From UBA2336 sp046294915 (GTDB lineage Bacteria; Bacteroidota; Bacteroidia; Cytophagales; Cyclobacteriaceae), in assembly GCA_046294915.1 (NCBI GenBank), contig JBKBOE010000013.1, positions 1 to 48,738 of the forward strand: a DNA stretch of 48,738 nt, given 5' to 3'. Positions 34,160 through 42,510 of this stretch are shown piece by piece. The notes beneath the pieces were generated by a model. That model was not told the DNA's origin, did no database searches, and saw only the letters and a program-made list of their open reading frames with translations. Position 1 is the first letter of the stretch, and each line of letters starts with the position of its first letter. The position numbers and the translations under genes are program-made.

Positions 34160-34182
34160 TGAGTTGAGCAAACTCAAATATA
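34160..34182 (-). promoter_or_regulatory. maeB -7 element with overlapping inverted repeat
   Basis: TATATTTG (34182-34175, minus strand) is an exact TAnnTTTG. Directly downstream and overlapping it by two bases is a perfect inverted repeat TGAGTT-N5-AACTCA (34160-34176), covering the expected start of transcription. This is where a repressor would bind; a 5' mRNA hairpin is the alternative. No TTG was found at the usual -33 distance. Confidence 0.45.
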
Positions 34183-34232
34183 GTACTCTGTACAGAAATC
34201 GCTTACGGCTTTGCCGGGTTTGTCAGCACATT

Positions 34233-35318
34233 TTACTTTGGTTGAGCGGGTGTTAAGTGGCTGGTGCGAAAGGTTGACAGGATTGCTTCCAGCTCGCGAA
34301 TGGTTTCGCGCTGATCTTTGCCCGGGCTGTAGCAGAATCCTTCAAGGTAATAGATCAATCCGGTTTGCTGATCGGCCACAGCATAGCTGATGAATGGGCC
34401 TCCCATGGTGTTGGTATTTGTTTTCCACAAGCCGCGCAACTCCATAGCAAATGCATTGTTAAATACAAACTGCCGTGCGATGACAGGTTTAAAAGGCACT
34501 TGGGTTTCTGTAACCAAAAAGCTGTCAGGATTATCGGGGTCTTCAAAAAGATAATTACGGAGCACCTGGTTTCTCCAACTCACCAGGCTATCGGGCAGAA
34601 ACTGGTATTCGCTTTCATACCTCTTCCAGGTAATGAATACGCTTTTATCCACTTTTGCGTCCATCTGGCGAAGCCACACAAAGTCGGGCTGTTTGTCGGC
34701 TACTTTAAAGCCGAAGGGAACGCGTATTTCAATTCCGTTTTCTTTTTTAAGAAATTCCGTTAATGCCCGGGTTGTTGAGGTGGCAGTAAGTGCTGCAACC
34801 GCACGTTTTTTTTCGATGTCGTTAAAAAAATTGCGGATACTCAACTCGTTTTCAGCAAGGTTTCTCAGCAGATCAGCTTCGGTGTTACCAAAAAGATACA
34901 TCACTTCCTGCCCCCGTGCATACTCATTGCTTGCAGTTGAAACAAAAAAGGAGGAATCGGATTGAATCCGGGTAAGGGTCTCTTCATCAAAACTTTCTCT
35001 GAGGATCTGCGAACCGGGTGTATTCTGATCGAGGGTAAACACAAAAACCAGGTTGCGGATTTGGGTAAGCAGGGTAGTACCTTTGCGCGGGTGAACGTAA
35101 ATGAGGTTGAACATCGGCTCCTCGCGGGGAAGGCCGGGCACTTCGGCCTTAAAAATTTTTCGTAACGCATTGCCAACAGGCCCATTCCATTGTACCGAAT
35201 CCATAATCAGAATCATGTCACCGGGCTTACCGGTAGCAACCGGCAGGTACTCCGGATTTTTTTGGTTGCATGAGGCAGCCAGAAGGGCAAGCAATACCAA
35301 TAACACAAACTTGTTCAT
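34233..35318 (-). CDS. DUF4837 family lipoprotein
   Basis: A 361-residue predicted lipoprotein. The lipobox LLAASC places the lipidated cysteine at about residue 17. After it comes the family opening PEYLPVATGKPGDMILIMDS and later KVDKSVFITWKRYESEYQF and MGGPFISYAVADQ, consistent with DUF4837, known so far only in Bacteroidota. The ATG at 35318 (MNKFVLLVLL) is preferred over 35345 because it starts a clean lipoprotein signal. It is the last gene of the envelope cluster that runs from the TPR protein through EnvC, TatA and the LysM transglycosylase. No function is established. Confidence 0.9.
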   Translation of the reverse strand: MNKFVLLVLLALLAASCNQKNPEYLPVATGKPGDMILIMDSVQWNGPVGNALRKIFKAEVPGLPREEPMFNLIYVHPRKGTTLLTQIRNLVFVFTLDQNTPGSQILRESFDEETLTRIQSDSSFFVSTASNEYARGQEVMYLFGNTEADLLRNLAENELSIRNFFNDIEKKRAVAALTATSTTRALTEFLKKENGIEIRVPFGFKVADKQPDFVWLRQMDAKVDKSVFITWKRYESEYQFLPDSLVSWRNQVLRNYLFEDPDNPDSFLVTETQVPFKPVIARQFVFNNAFAMELRGLWKTNTNTMGGPFISYAVADQQTGLIYYLEGFCYSPGKDQRETIRELEAILSTFRTSHLTPAQPK

Positions 35319-35377
35319 GGGTGCAAGTTTATCGGTATAATGCAAGATTTAACAGAAGTCACCCGATTATTTGAACG

Positions 35378-36805
35378 CTAATTTGACAAGACGAGTGTTT
35401 GCCCCGGCTGAATGGTGTTCGACTGCAGGTTATTTAGTTCTTTAATTCGCTCAATCGTCAAGCCTTCAAATTTTCTGGAAATGGTCCATAGCGAATCGCC
35501 CGGCTGAACGGTATACGTTTTTGTGCCTGATAACGGTTGTGCTTCGACTGTAGCTTTAGCTTCGGCCACCTGTGTTCCGCCAGAAGGCTTTGTCCAGATG
35601 AGGAGTCGCTGCCCTGTGCGTATGGTTGTTCCCGAAAGGTTGTTCCATTGCTGGATGTCTGAAACACGAACGCGGTATCGCTGGGCAATGGAACCCAGAA
35701 CATCTCCGCTCTTTACCGCGTAAATCACCCGGTCGCGGCCGTACGTGCTTCCATCGGTTGCCTGAGCCAGCAGTTGAACTTCTTTCTTTCCTGCTTTTGA
35801 TGCAGAGTCAAGTATAGCCAGGCGGTTTTGATGGAGGGAGTCTTTACTTAACTGCGGAATTTTGATGGTATAAGATCGGGGGGCGTCCGGAACGGCATTG
35901 CGCAAAAATGCTGGGTTTAACCTTTGCATGTCGTCAAGGCAGGTGCCTGTAAGGTTGGCAAAAGTTTCGAAGTGAAGGAATTGGTGTATGATGAGGGTGT
36001 CGTAAGGGAGTTGTGCTTCTCTTTCAAATTCGTAAAAATTGTGCTCGGCCAGATGGTTCATGGTGTAGATCATGGCCACGAATTGCGGAACATACGACCG
36101 GGTTTCGCGGGGCAGGTAGGGGTAGATTTCCCAGAACGTTTTTTTGTAGCCCGAGCGCCTGATGGCCTTTTTCACATTTCCGGGACCGGCATTATAGGCT
36201 GCAAGGGCAAGTTCCCAATCATTGAATATAGTAAACAAGTCACGCAGGTAGCGACAGGCGGCATCGGTTGATTTTTCAGGATCCATGCGCTGATCAACGT
36301 ACCAGTCAACCTGCAATCCATAGTGCCGGCCTGTGGCATACATAAACTGCCATAGGCCAACTGCCCGCGCCCGCGACACCGCTTTGGGGTTTAATCCGGA
36401 TTCAATGATAGCAAGGTATTTCAACTCGTCCGGCAGGTTGTAGTGTGCCAGGTATTTTTCAAACAGCGGAAAGTACAGGCTTTGCCTGCGGGCCACCATG
36501 CGGGTATACTCCCTGTCGCGAACGGTAAAATAATTGATGAATGCATGGATACGCTCGTTATAATGGAGTGGTATAGTTTGCCTGATGGCTGCTAACCTTT
36601 CGCGGATCAGTGCGGGGGCGTCTTCGCCAGGAATGTATTCAACTTCTGCGGGTAATGTGTAGTGAAAAAATTCGGCTGAATCTATTTTGGAAAGCAACTC
36701 CAGTTCGGCTGCCTCCTCCTCCGATGTATCAACAACCGTTGCTGGTTCTTGCGGATAGCCGGCAAGGGAAATAAGAATGAACAAAGTAATGACAGGTGCT
36801 TTCAT
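35378..36805 (-). CDS. Lytic transglycosylase with two LysM domains (MltD-like)
   Basis: Peptidoglycan-cleaving enzyme of 475 residues. A signal peptide (about 1-18) leads to an SLT domain with catalytic Glu135 in IIESGLNP, then RARAVGLWQFM and AYNAGPGNV (203-211). Two LysM peptidoglycan-binding domains follow at 361-404 (YAVKSGDVLGSIAQRY) and 430-473 (YTVQPGDSLWTISRKF). This is the MltD layout. The ATG at 36805 is chosen because it begins the signal peptide; the earlier frame is not protein-like. It follows tatA after 92 bases on the same strand. Confidence 0.94.
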   Translation of the reverse strand: MKAPVITLFILISLAGYPQEPATVVDTSEEEAAELELLSKIDSAEFFHYTLPAEVEYIPGEDAPALIRERLAAIRQTIPLHYNERIHAFINYFTVRDREYTRMVARRQSLYFPLFEKYLAHYNLPDELKYLAIIESGLNPKAVSRARAVGLWQFMYATGRHYGLQVDWYVDQRMDPEKSTDAACRYLRDLFTIFNDWELALAAYNAGPGNVKKAIRRSGYKKTFWEIYPYLPRETRSYVPQFVAMIYTMNHLAEHNFYEFEREAQLPYDTLIIHQFLHFETFANLTGTCLDDMQRLNPAFLRNAVPDAPRSYTIKIPQLSKDSLHQNRLAILDSASKAGKKEVQLLAQATDGSTYGRDRVIYAVKSGDVLGSIAQRYRVRVSDIQQWNNLSGTTIRTGQRLLIWTKPSGGTQVAEAKATVEAQPLSGTKTYTVQPGDSLWTISRKFEGLTIERIKELNNLQSNTIQPGQTLVLSN

Positions 36806-36897
36806 TTGCAGGAAGCAAGTAATCCATGCCTTACAGAAAGGGGTGCCGTTAGATAATCGTGTTGAAGGTTCAGAAATGTTCTGCAAACACTCAACAG

Positions 36898-37107
36898 TTA
36901 CTCTTCTATTTTTTTAGGTACTTCTTTGCCGGCTTCGTCAACTTCCTTTTTAACATCCTTTACAGCATTCTTAAACTCACGGATGCCACGGCCAAGGCCT
37001 TTGGCAAATTCGGGGATTTTGTTTGCTCCAAAGAAAATCAGCACAGCCAGGGCGATGATGATCCACTCAGCACCACCGGGCCATCCAAACAACAGCATTG
37101 CGTTCAT
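36898..37107 (-). CDS. tatA: Twin-arginine translocase subunit TatA/TatB family
   Basis: A 69-residue protein with one membrane helix (WIIIALAVLIFFG, about 15-27) and, after the hinge FFGANKIPEFAKGLGRGIREF, an amphipathic helix and a charged tail. The FG hinge and short tail fit TatA rather than TatB. TatA oligomers form the pore that moves folded proteins with RR signal peptides across the cytoplasmic membrane. tatC is not adjacent. It sits between an EnvC-like factor and a lytic transglycosylase. Confidence 0.95.
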   Translation of the reverse strand: MNAMLLFGWPGGAEWIIIALAVLIFFGANKIPEFAKGLGRGIREFKNAVKDVKKEVDEAGKEVPKKIEE

Positions 37108-37181
37108 AATTTGATGATTTAATGGGTAAAGATAGAAGTAATCAATTGAACGAAAAAATCAGCAAAATGGTGCCTGAAAGA

Positions 37182-38375
37182 TCAATTTCGCAGCCATTGC
37201 TGGGGGTCCAGCGCAGTGGTATTCTTTCTGATCTGAAAACGCAGTTCTGAAATTCCCTCGCTGTTTGAAAGCACCTCACCAATTTCCTGGTTGGTGGTAA
37301 CCTTATCGCCTCTCCGGACAAAAACCTCACGCAGGCCTGCATACACCGTATAGTACTCTCCGTGGCTGATTAAAACCGTAAGGCCAATCATTTTCAGATC
37401 GGCCACCTCGCGAACCACGCCATCAAAGATGGTTTTGACTTTTTCGCCACCTTTTGTTTGAATGGTTAGCCCTTCACTGTCTACCATAACGCCTTTTAGT
37501 ACAGGGTGGTATTGACGGCCAAATCCTTGCGAAACAAATCCATTAACAGGCCACGGAAACTTTCTGCGGTTTTCTTCGAAGGAAGCAGAGAGGGCAACGT
37601 TGGCGTTGGTGCTGCTCTTTGCGCGTGCTTCGCGTGCCGCTTTTTCCATTTCTTCCTTAATGATGTCACTGATCATTTTGTCAAGCCGGGCCACGGCTTT
37701 CCGGGTTTCTTCAAGGTCCTTCTTCAACGTTTTCTCTTCCTTCTCCAACGCCTTTACCATTATGCCTTGTTTCTTTTTCAGTTCAGCGAGCTGATTGCTT
37801 TCATTCAGTTCATCTTTCAGAAGGATATTTTTCTCGGTGCGCCTTGCTTCAATTTGGCGGGTTTGTCCCATAATTTCTTCCTGAACCCTTGTAATGGCTT
37901 CGGCCTGGAGTTTACGTTTTTCGCCATACTGCTTCATATACCGCAGGCGCATTATCAGTTGATCGAACGTATGTGCCGAGAAAAGAAAGGTGAGCCGGGT
38001 AGCGCTGTTGTTTGCCTTTTGGGCAGCGAACAGCATACGCGCATATTCCTCTTTCAGTTTAATCAGGTCTTCTTCCAGTGCCTGGACAATCCCATGGTTG
38101 TCGGCAATGTCTTTGTTCAATAAGTTTATTTCTTCTTTGATAGATTTGACTAGCTCTTCCTGTATGCGAATGCGCTGGTTAATGGCGTTTAGTTCACCCA
38201 GTGTATTTTTCTTTTTGGCCGAAGTTTCCGTTAGGATCTTTTCAACCTCTTTGATCTTTTCAAGACTTTGCTGTTTTTCTTTCTGAAGCTGTGCTTTGTT
38301 TTTTTGCTGGGCCTCGGCAGAAAAGAGCAACACCGAGAACAGGAGTATGATCAATAATCCTTTATCTGCGGTCAT
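37182..38375 (-). CDS. EnvC-like murein hydrolase activator (degenerate M23)
   Basis: Exported coiled-coil protein of 397 residues. Signal peptide 1-22, long coiled coil at about 24-250, then a C-terminal LytM/M23 domain (278-397) beginning GFVSQGFGRQYHPVLKGV. The zinc site is broken: the expected HxxxD is replaced by VMVDSEG, and the HxH region reads HGEYYTVYAGL with its second histidine missing. EnvC of E. coli likewise lacks catalytic residues and activates amidases at the division site. The ATG at 38375 (MTADKGLLIILLF) overlaps the stop of the DUF4292 gene by 14 bases. Confidence 0.93.
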   Translation of the reverse strand: MTADKGLLIILLFSVLLFSAEAQQKNKAQLQKEKQQSLEKIKEVEKILTETSAKKKNTLGELNAINQRIRIQEELVKSIKEEINLLNKDIADNHGIVQALEEDLIKLKEEYARMLFAAQKANNSATRLTFLFSAHTFDQLIMRLRYMKQYGEKRKLQAEAITRVQEEIMGQTRQIEARRTEKNILLKDELNESNQLAELKKKQGIMVKALEKEEKTLKKDLEETRKAVARLDKMISDIIKEEMEKAAREARAKSSTNANVALSASFEENRRKFPWPVNGFVSQGFGRQYHPVLKGVMVDSEGLTIQTKGGEKVKTIFDGVVREVADLKMIGLTVLISHGEYYTVYAGLREVFVRRGDKVTTNQEIGEVLSNSEGISELRFQIRKNTTALDPQQWLRN

Positions 38376-39114
38376 ACTTTTTCGGAATATTAAACGGGAA
38401 TTTGAGTTCCTTATCACCCACCTCGGCTTTGTTGTACTCAAAGATAATGGTGGTATTTAATAATCCGGCAGCCGACTTGTAGAGCAGGGTAATGGTTCCA
38501 TGGTATGGAAAGGCCTTGTTGGCAACCGGCTGAAAGTTGCCGTAGTTAATGGTGAGGGTATTGTGGGTGTTGTTTTCCTTTAATTCCACTTTCTGAATTT
38601 TCATGGTGGTGGCGCTAATGTAGTTGAGAACGTTAACACTACCCGAAGATTGCCGGAGCAGAAACGTTGCGCCTTTTTGCTCCACATCGTCCTCTTCTTT
38701 CCGGTTAATCAGCAGGTTTCCCAAAAATGCCGATTGAATAACCTGGTAGTTAACATTAAAATTGAACCGTTTGGAGAGTTCGGCATAGTCAAAAACATAA
38801 TACTCTTTATCCACATTGCTGATGATCGTGATGGAGTCTTTATTTATCAGCACCCTTCCGCCCTGCACCCCGATAACGGTAAAATTCATCCAGATCACAC
38901 TGTCTTTTCGCACCCGGATGTTCGCCTTTACCTCACGCTCCTTATTGCCATCCTTCAATACCATGCGGGCTTTGCCGTGAAAATAGTCGAAGTCAATCTC
39001 TTCAATAGCCAGTGATTCCTTTGGAGAACCACCAACAAACGGAACGGTTTTCTTGCTGCACGCAGCAAGCACCACCGGAAACAGAATACACCACAGACGT
39101 AACCGGTTATTCAT
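38362..39114 (-). CDS. DUF4292 family lipoprotein
   Basis: A 250-residue predicted lipoprotein with lipobox VLAAC (cysteine about 19). The body is mostly beta strands and carries IEEIDFDYFHGKARMVLKDG, RKDSVIWMNFTVIGVQGGRV and VDKEYYVFDYAELSKRFNFN. This matches DUF4292, a Bacteroidota family that looks like LolA/LppX-type lipid-binding barrels. It overlaps the TPR gene upstream by 8 bases and the EnvC-like gene downstream by 14, so the three are clearly one operon. Lipid or lipoprotein handling is a reasonable guess only. Confidence 0.9.
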   Translation of the reverse strand: MNNRLRLWCILFPVVLAACSKKTVPFVGGSPKESLAIEEIDFDYFHGKARMVLKDGNKEREVKANIRVRKDSVIWMNFTVIGVQGGRVLINKDSITIISNVDKEYYVFDYAELSKRFNFNVNYQVIQSAFLGNLLINRKEEDDVEQKGATFLLRQSSGSVNVLNYISATTMKIQKVELKENNTHNTLTINYGNFQPVANKAFPYHGTITLLYKSAAGLLNTTIIFEYNKAEVGDKELKFPFNIPKKYDRR

Positions 39115-40867
39115 ACAGTTTACGATCAGCTATTTTTTTATTGAGTGCTTCACTGGGGGCATGAAGCAGTTGCCTGGCTTTTTCCCATTGCTGTACCGCG
39201 TTGGCCACTTCGCCCAGTTGAAAAAGGATGTCGCCAAAATGTTCGAGGTGTGTGGCGTTGGCTTTTCCGCTGGCGACAACGCGCTCCATCACCTTTCGGG
39301 CTTCTTTGTATTTCTGGCGGGCGTACAACACCCAGGCATAGGTATCGAGGTATGTGGGGTTATCGGGATGGTCTTTAATTAATTGCGCTGAAAGTTTCTC
39401 TGCCCGCTCCAGGTTTGCTTTTCGCAAGGCTAGAAAATAACTATAGTTGTTCATCACCACTTCGTTATTCGGATTAAATGCCAGCGCATCTTCATAGGCT
39501 TTGACGGACTTGGTGTAGTCTTTTGTGGCATTGTAAGCATCGCCCAGCAGGCCGTTGATTTCGGCAGTCATGCCGGGGTTTGAGGTAGCCAGCTTTTTGC
39601 TTTGCTCCAGTGAATTAATGGCTTCCCTGTATGAACGCCTTTGCAGCAGAGCTGCCCCTCTGAAATAGTGAAGCATTGCCTGGTTTGGATAGTACTCCAG
39701 CGCTTTTTCTGTGTGGGCAATAACCGCATCCCATTCGCTAAGCTGCATTTCGATGTAGAGCAGGTTTTGCCAAACCTCAAAGTTCACTTCGCCTGATTGA
39801 ACCGCCTGCAGGTACTCGCGCCTGGCTTCCTGGTTCTTACCCACCGACAGATACAGATCGCCTCCCATTACCGATACGTTGGTTTCGTTCGGGTAGTTGA
39901 TCTTAAGGATTTCAAGGATGTCCAACGCAAACTTTTGCTTGGCCGGGTCGGATTCATTTTTTGCTTTGAGTTGGTTAAGCTCTTCTGAATAAGTGCCCAG
40001 CACCACTAATTTACTGTTCAATTCAACTTCGGGGTCATCAAATACGGTACGGATCAACCTTCTGGCCTTCTCCTCCTGGTTGGTATCGCGATACAAACCA
40101 GCCAGAAACAGGGATGCATTTGGTGCGATCTTGTTTTCAGCAACAAACTTTTCGAGCGTGCTGATGGCCTGGTTCTTTTGATTGTATTGGGATTGATTCT
40201 CGGCCACCCCAACCACCAGCCGCTCGTCATCCGGAAACGCCTGAAGCAACTTTTCCCCTTCGTTCAACGCTTCTTTCGGTTTACCCAGTTCAAAATAGAG
40301 TCGCTGCTTTTGCAGCGATGAAGTTTCATTTATGCCAAAGAAATTCTCGGCTCGGTTATACGTCTTAATGGCTTCTTCGTTCTTTCCGGCATACTGATAC
40401 ACAACGGCCAGTTCGTACAGGTATTCCTGTGTGTTGGGCACCTCGTGCAGCATGCCCTCGAACAGTTGGGCGGCCCGGTCATACCGGGACAGGCTCATGT
40501 AGATATTGGCTCCAAGCAGGTAAAAATATTTATTCTTCCGATCCAGCCTAATGGCCTGTTCAATACTGAGTGAAGCCCGAAGCATATCGTCTGTGCGGTT
40601 ACCCCGGGAAAGTACATCAGCAACTTTATAATGCACGGTTGCGCTTTCAGGATTGATCTCCAGCACCTTTTGGTAGTACTCAAGTGCCTTGGCGTAGTCC
40701 TCAAGAATATAATACTTCTCAGCTTCGGTAAAGTAAAACTCTGCTTCACGCCACTTTACGCTTGCCAGCGAGGGTGTATCGGTGCGCTTTCTCTTTTGTG
40801 CGATGCTTTGAAAGCCGAACAGGAGAAACGGAATTAAAAAAAACAGCGTGGCCGTTTGCGATTTCAA
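39107..40867 (-). CDS. Secreted tetratricopeptide repeat protein
   Basis: A 586-residue exported protein made almost entirely of TPR helices, from AEFYFTEAEKYYILEDYAKA near residue 45 to about 570. A signal peptide spans 1-23 (ending QSIA/Q). The start is TTG (40867-40865): it gives a proper signal peptide and no in-frame ATG lies in the leader. It heads the cluster with DUF4292, EnvC-like, tatA and LysM transglycosylase genes and overlaps DUF4292 by 8 bases. TPR proteins act as assembly scaffolds, so a role in organising an envelope complex is likely; the partners are not evident. Confidence 0.93.
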   Translation of the reverse strand: MKSQTATLFFLIPFLLFGFQSIAQKRKRTDTPSLASVKWREAEFYFTEAEKYYILEDYAKALEYYQKVLEINPESATVHYKVADVLSRGNRTDDMLRASLSIEQAIRLDRKNKYFYLLGANIYMSLSRYDRAAQLFEGMLHEVPNTQEYLYELAVVYQYAGKNEEAIKTYNRAENFFGINETSSLQKQRLYFELGKPKEALNEGEKLLQAFPDDERLVVGVAENQSQYNQKNQAISTLEKFVAENKIAPNASLFLAGLYRDTNQEEKARRLIRTVFDDPEVELNSKLVVLGTYSEELNQLKAKNESDPAKQKFALDILEILKINYPNETNVSVMGGDLYLSVGKNQEARREYLQAVQSGEVNFEVWQNLLYIEMQLSEWDAVIAHTEKALEYYPNQAMLHYFRGAALLQRRSYREAINSLEQSKKLATSNPGMTAEINGLLGDAYNATKDYTKSVKAYEDALAFNPNNEVVMNNYSYFLALRKANLERAEKLSAQLIKDHPDNPTYLDTYAWVLYARQKYKEARKVMERVVASGKANATHLEHFGDILFQLGEVANAVQQWEKARQLLHAPSEALNKKIADRKLYE

Positions 40868-40905
40868 CGAGTAACTTTTTATCTGTATTGCTCCAAACTG
40901 AGTGC

Positions 40906-40913
40906 CAAAATTA
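40906..40913 (-). promoter_or_regulatory. Predicted -7 element of the TPR-DUF4292-EnvC operon
   Basis: TAATTTTG on the minus strand fits TAnnTTTG exactly and lies about 40 bases before the TTG start of the TPR gene. No correctly spaced upstream TTG is present. Confidence 0.4.
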
Positions 40914-40942
40914 GTGAATTTTCAACACCTCCATGGGTTTCT

Positions 40943-42382
40943 TTATTTAGGTGGTTGTGGGAGTGTGGGTCGTTCTAAAAAATAAATAAGCCCGAAATAG
41001 CCAAGTACCAAACTGTTATGGAAAAGTAACGCCAGCCACTGATTCTCCACCGTAAACCGGGCGCTGAAGTAAATAAGTGCCAGCGCGAACAATATATAGA
41101 ACAACGATTTACCTATGGGATAAGGAATGGGAAAATGCTTTTGGCCAAACCAGTAACAGGCCACCGTCATACTCGTGTAGCAAAGCAACGCAGCTAGGCT
41201 GCTCCCCACATAACCCCATACGGGGATGAGCAGGTAATTGGCCAGAATGGTTACCGCAGCACCGCCAACCGAAAATAACGTGCCGTATTGCGTTCGATCA
41301 GTCAACTTAAACCAAACCGACAGGTTATAATAAACACCAAGAAATAAATAAGCCAGCAGCAGAACGGGAACCACCGTTAATCCCGACCAGTACTGCTCAT
41401 CGCCCAGAATGTATTTCAGAATATCAAGGTTAATGCTCACCGCTAAAAGTATAGTGCTTGCCACGATTACAAAGTAGTGGTTAACTTTTGCGAAGAGTTC
41501 GGGCGACTTTTTGTCTTGTGCGTGCGAAAAGAAAAACGGTTCAGCCGCAAACCGGAATGATTGAACCGCCAGGTTCATAAACACAGCATACTTGTAACAC
41601 GCTCCGAAAACCCCCAGCGCATAGGCAGCCGGCTTGCCCGGGTAAAAATTCTCCGGCAGCCACCACTCCAGGGTTATGCGCGAGAACATTTCATTAACCA
41701 TGCCGGCTACACCGGTAAGCATAACCGGGTACGCATAACGGAACATGGCGGGTGTAATGGTACGATCATAGGAAGGCCTCCATTCCCACAGCGTTCTCAT
41801 GAAGAACAGCACCAATACCGCGTTGCCGAGCAGGTTGGCTAAAAAGACATAACCTACTTCTACTGGGGTGTTCGCCTGATACAGAAAATAATAGTTCAGA
41901 AAAACCAACAGCAGCACGCTGGTGATTTTTGCTGTGGCAAACCGGATTGATTTTTTCTGCAAACGTAGTTGTGCAAAGGGGATAGCCACCAGGGCATCAA
42001 TAAACATAACGCCTGCAAGCCAGGTAATGTAGTGTTCCTTTCCGGCAAGGTTTACATACGAAGCGATAGGAAATTTAAAGGCAATGATGAGCAGCGACAG
42101 CAACAAGCTGATGGAGAGTACCACGGTTTGCGCCAGGTTAAATACCTGCCGGGCATCTGCGCCCGGTTTGGTGGCAAAGCGGAAGTAAGCCGTTTCCATT
42201 CCCCACATGTACACCACATTAATAAAAGCCACGAAAGCGTAGAGGTAGGTAATGACCCCGTATGCTTCCGGATAGAAAACAGCGGTGTGCAGGGGCACCA
42301 GTAAAAAGTTGAACAGGCGGGGCAGTATAGTACCCAAACCGTAAATGGCGGTTTCGCCCGCAAGTTTCCGTAAGGAATTCAT
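40943..42382 (-). CDS. Wzx-like polysaccharide flippase
   Basis: Integral membrane protein of 479 residues with about 14 hydrophobic segments, in the MATE/Wzx oligosaccharide-flippase superfamily. It opens MNSLRKLAGETAIYGLGTILPRLFNFLLVP, the usual start of polysaccharide biosynthesis exporters, and has no soluble domain. Such proteins flip lipid-linked sugar repeat units across the cytoplasmic membrane. No glycosyltransferase or polymerase genes are adjacent, so the glycan cannot be identified. It starts 128 bases from the divergent T9SS cargo gene. Confidence 0.93.
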   Translation of the reverse strand: MNSLRKLAGETAIYGLGTILPRLFNFLLVPLHTAVFYPEAYGVITYLYAFVAFINVVYMWGMETAYFRFATKPGADARQVFNLAQTVVLSISLLLSLLIIAFKFPIASYVNLAGKEHYITWLAGVMFIDALVAIPFAQLRLQKKSIRFATAKITSVLLLVFLNYYFLYQANTPVEVGYVFLANLLGNAVLVLFFMRTLWEWRPSYDRTITPAMFRYAYPVMLTGVAGMVNEMFSRITLEWWLPENFYPGKPAAYALGVFGACYKYAVFMNLAVQSFRFAAEPFFFSHAQDKKSPELFAKVNHYFVIVASTILLAVSINLDILKYILGDEQYWSGLTVVPVLLLAYLFLGVYYNLSVWFKLTDRTQYGTLFSVGGAAVTILANYLLIPVWGYVGSSLAALLCYTSMTVACYWFGQKHFPIPYPIGKSLFYILFALALIYFSARFTVENQWLALLFHNSLVLGYFGLIYFLERPTLPQPPK

Positions 42383-42486
42383 GGAGAGCTAAAAATGCAG
42401 GTTTTTATCTGAAAGTAGGTTATCGGTGGGTTTATTCAATACGCTGGGGTTACGTTTTGTTGTAAAAATAGATTATTGACAACTTT

Positions 42487-42494
42487 TAACTTTG
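42487..42494 (+). promoter_or_regulatory. Predicted -7 element of the T9SS cargo gene
   Basis: TAACTTTG matches TAnnTTTG exactly, 16 bases before the ATG at 42511. A TTG stands upstream at a 24-base spacing, slightly longer than the usual 19-21. Confidence 0.45.
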
Positions 42495-42510
42495 CTAATC
42501 ATACTAAGCA

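Noticed and set aside
40893..40907. Sigma-54-like sequence TGGCACTCAGTTTGG before the TPR operon
   Set aside because: The -24 box is good, but the essential C of the -12 GC is replaced by G, and an exact TAnnTTTG element overlaps it.
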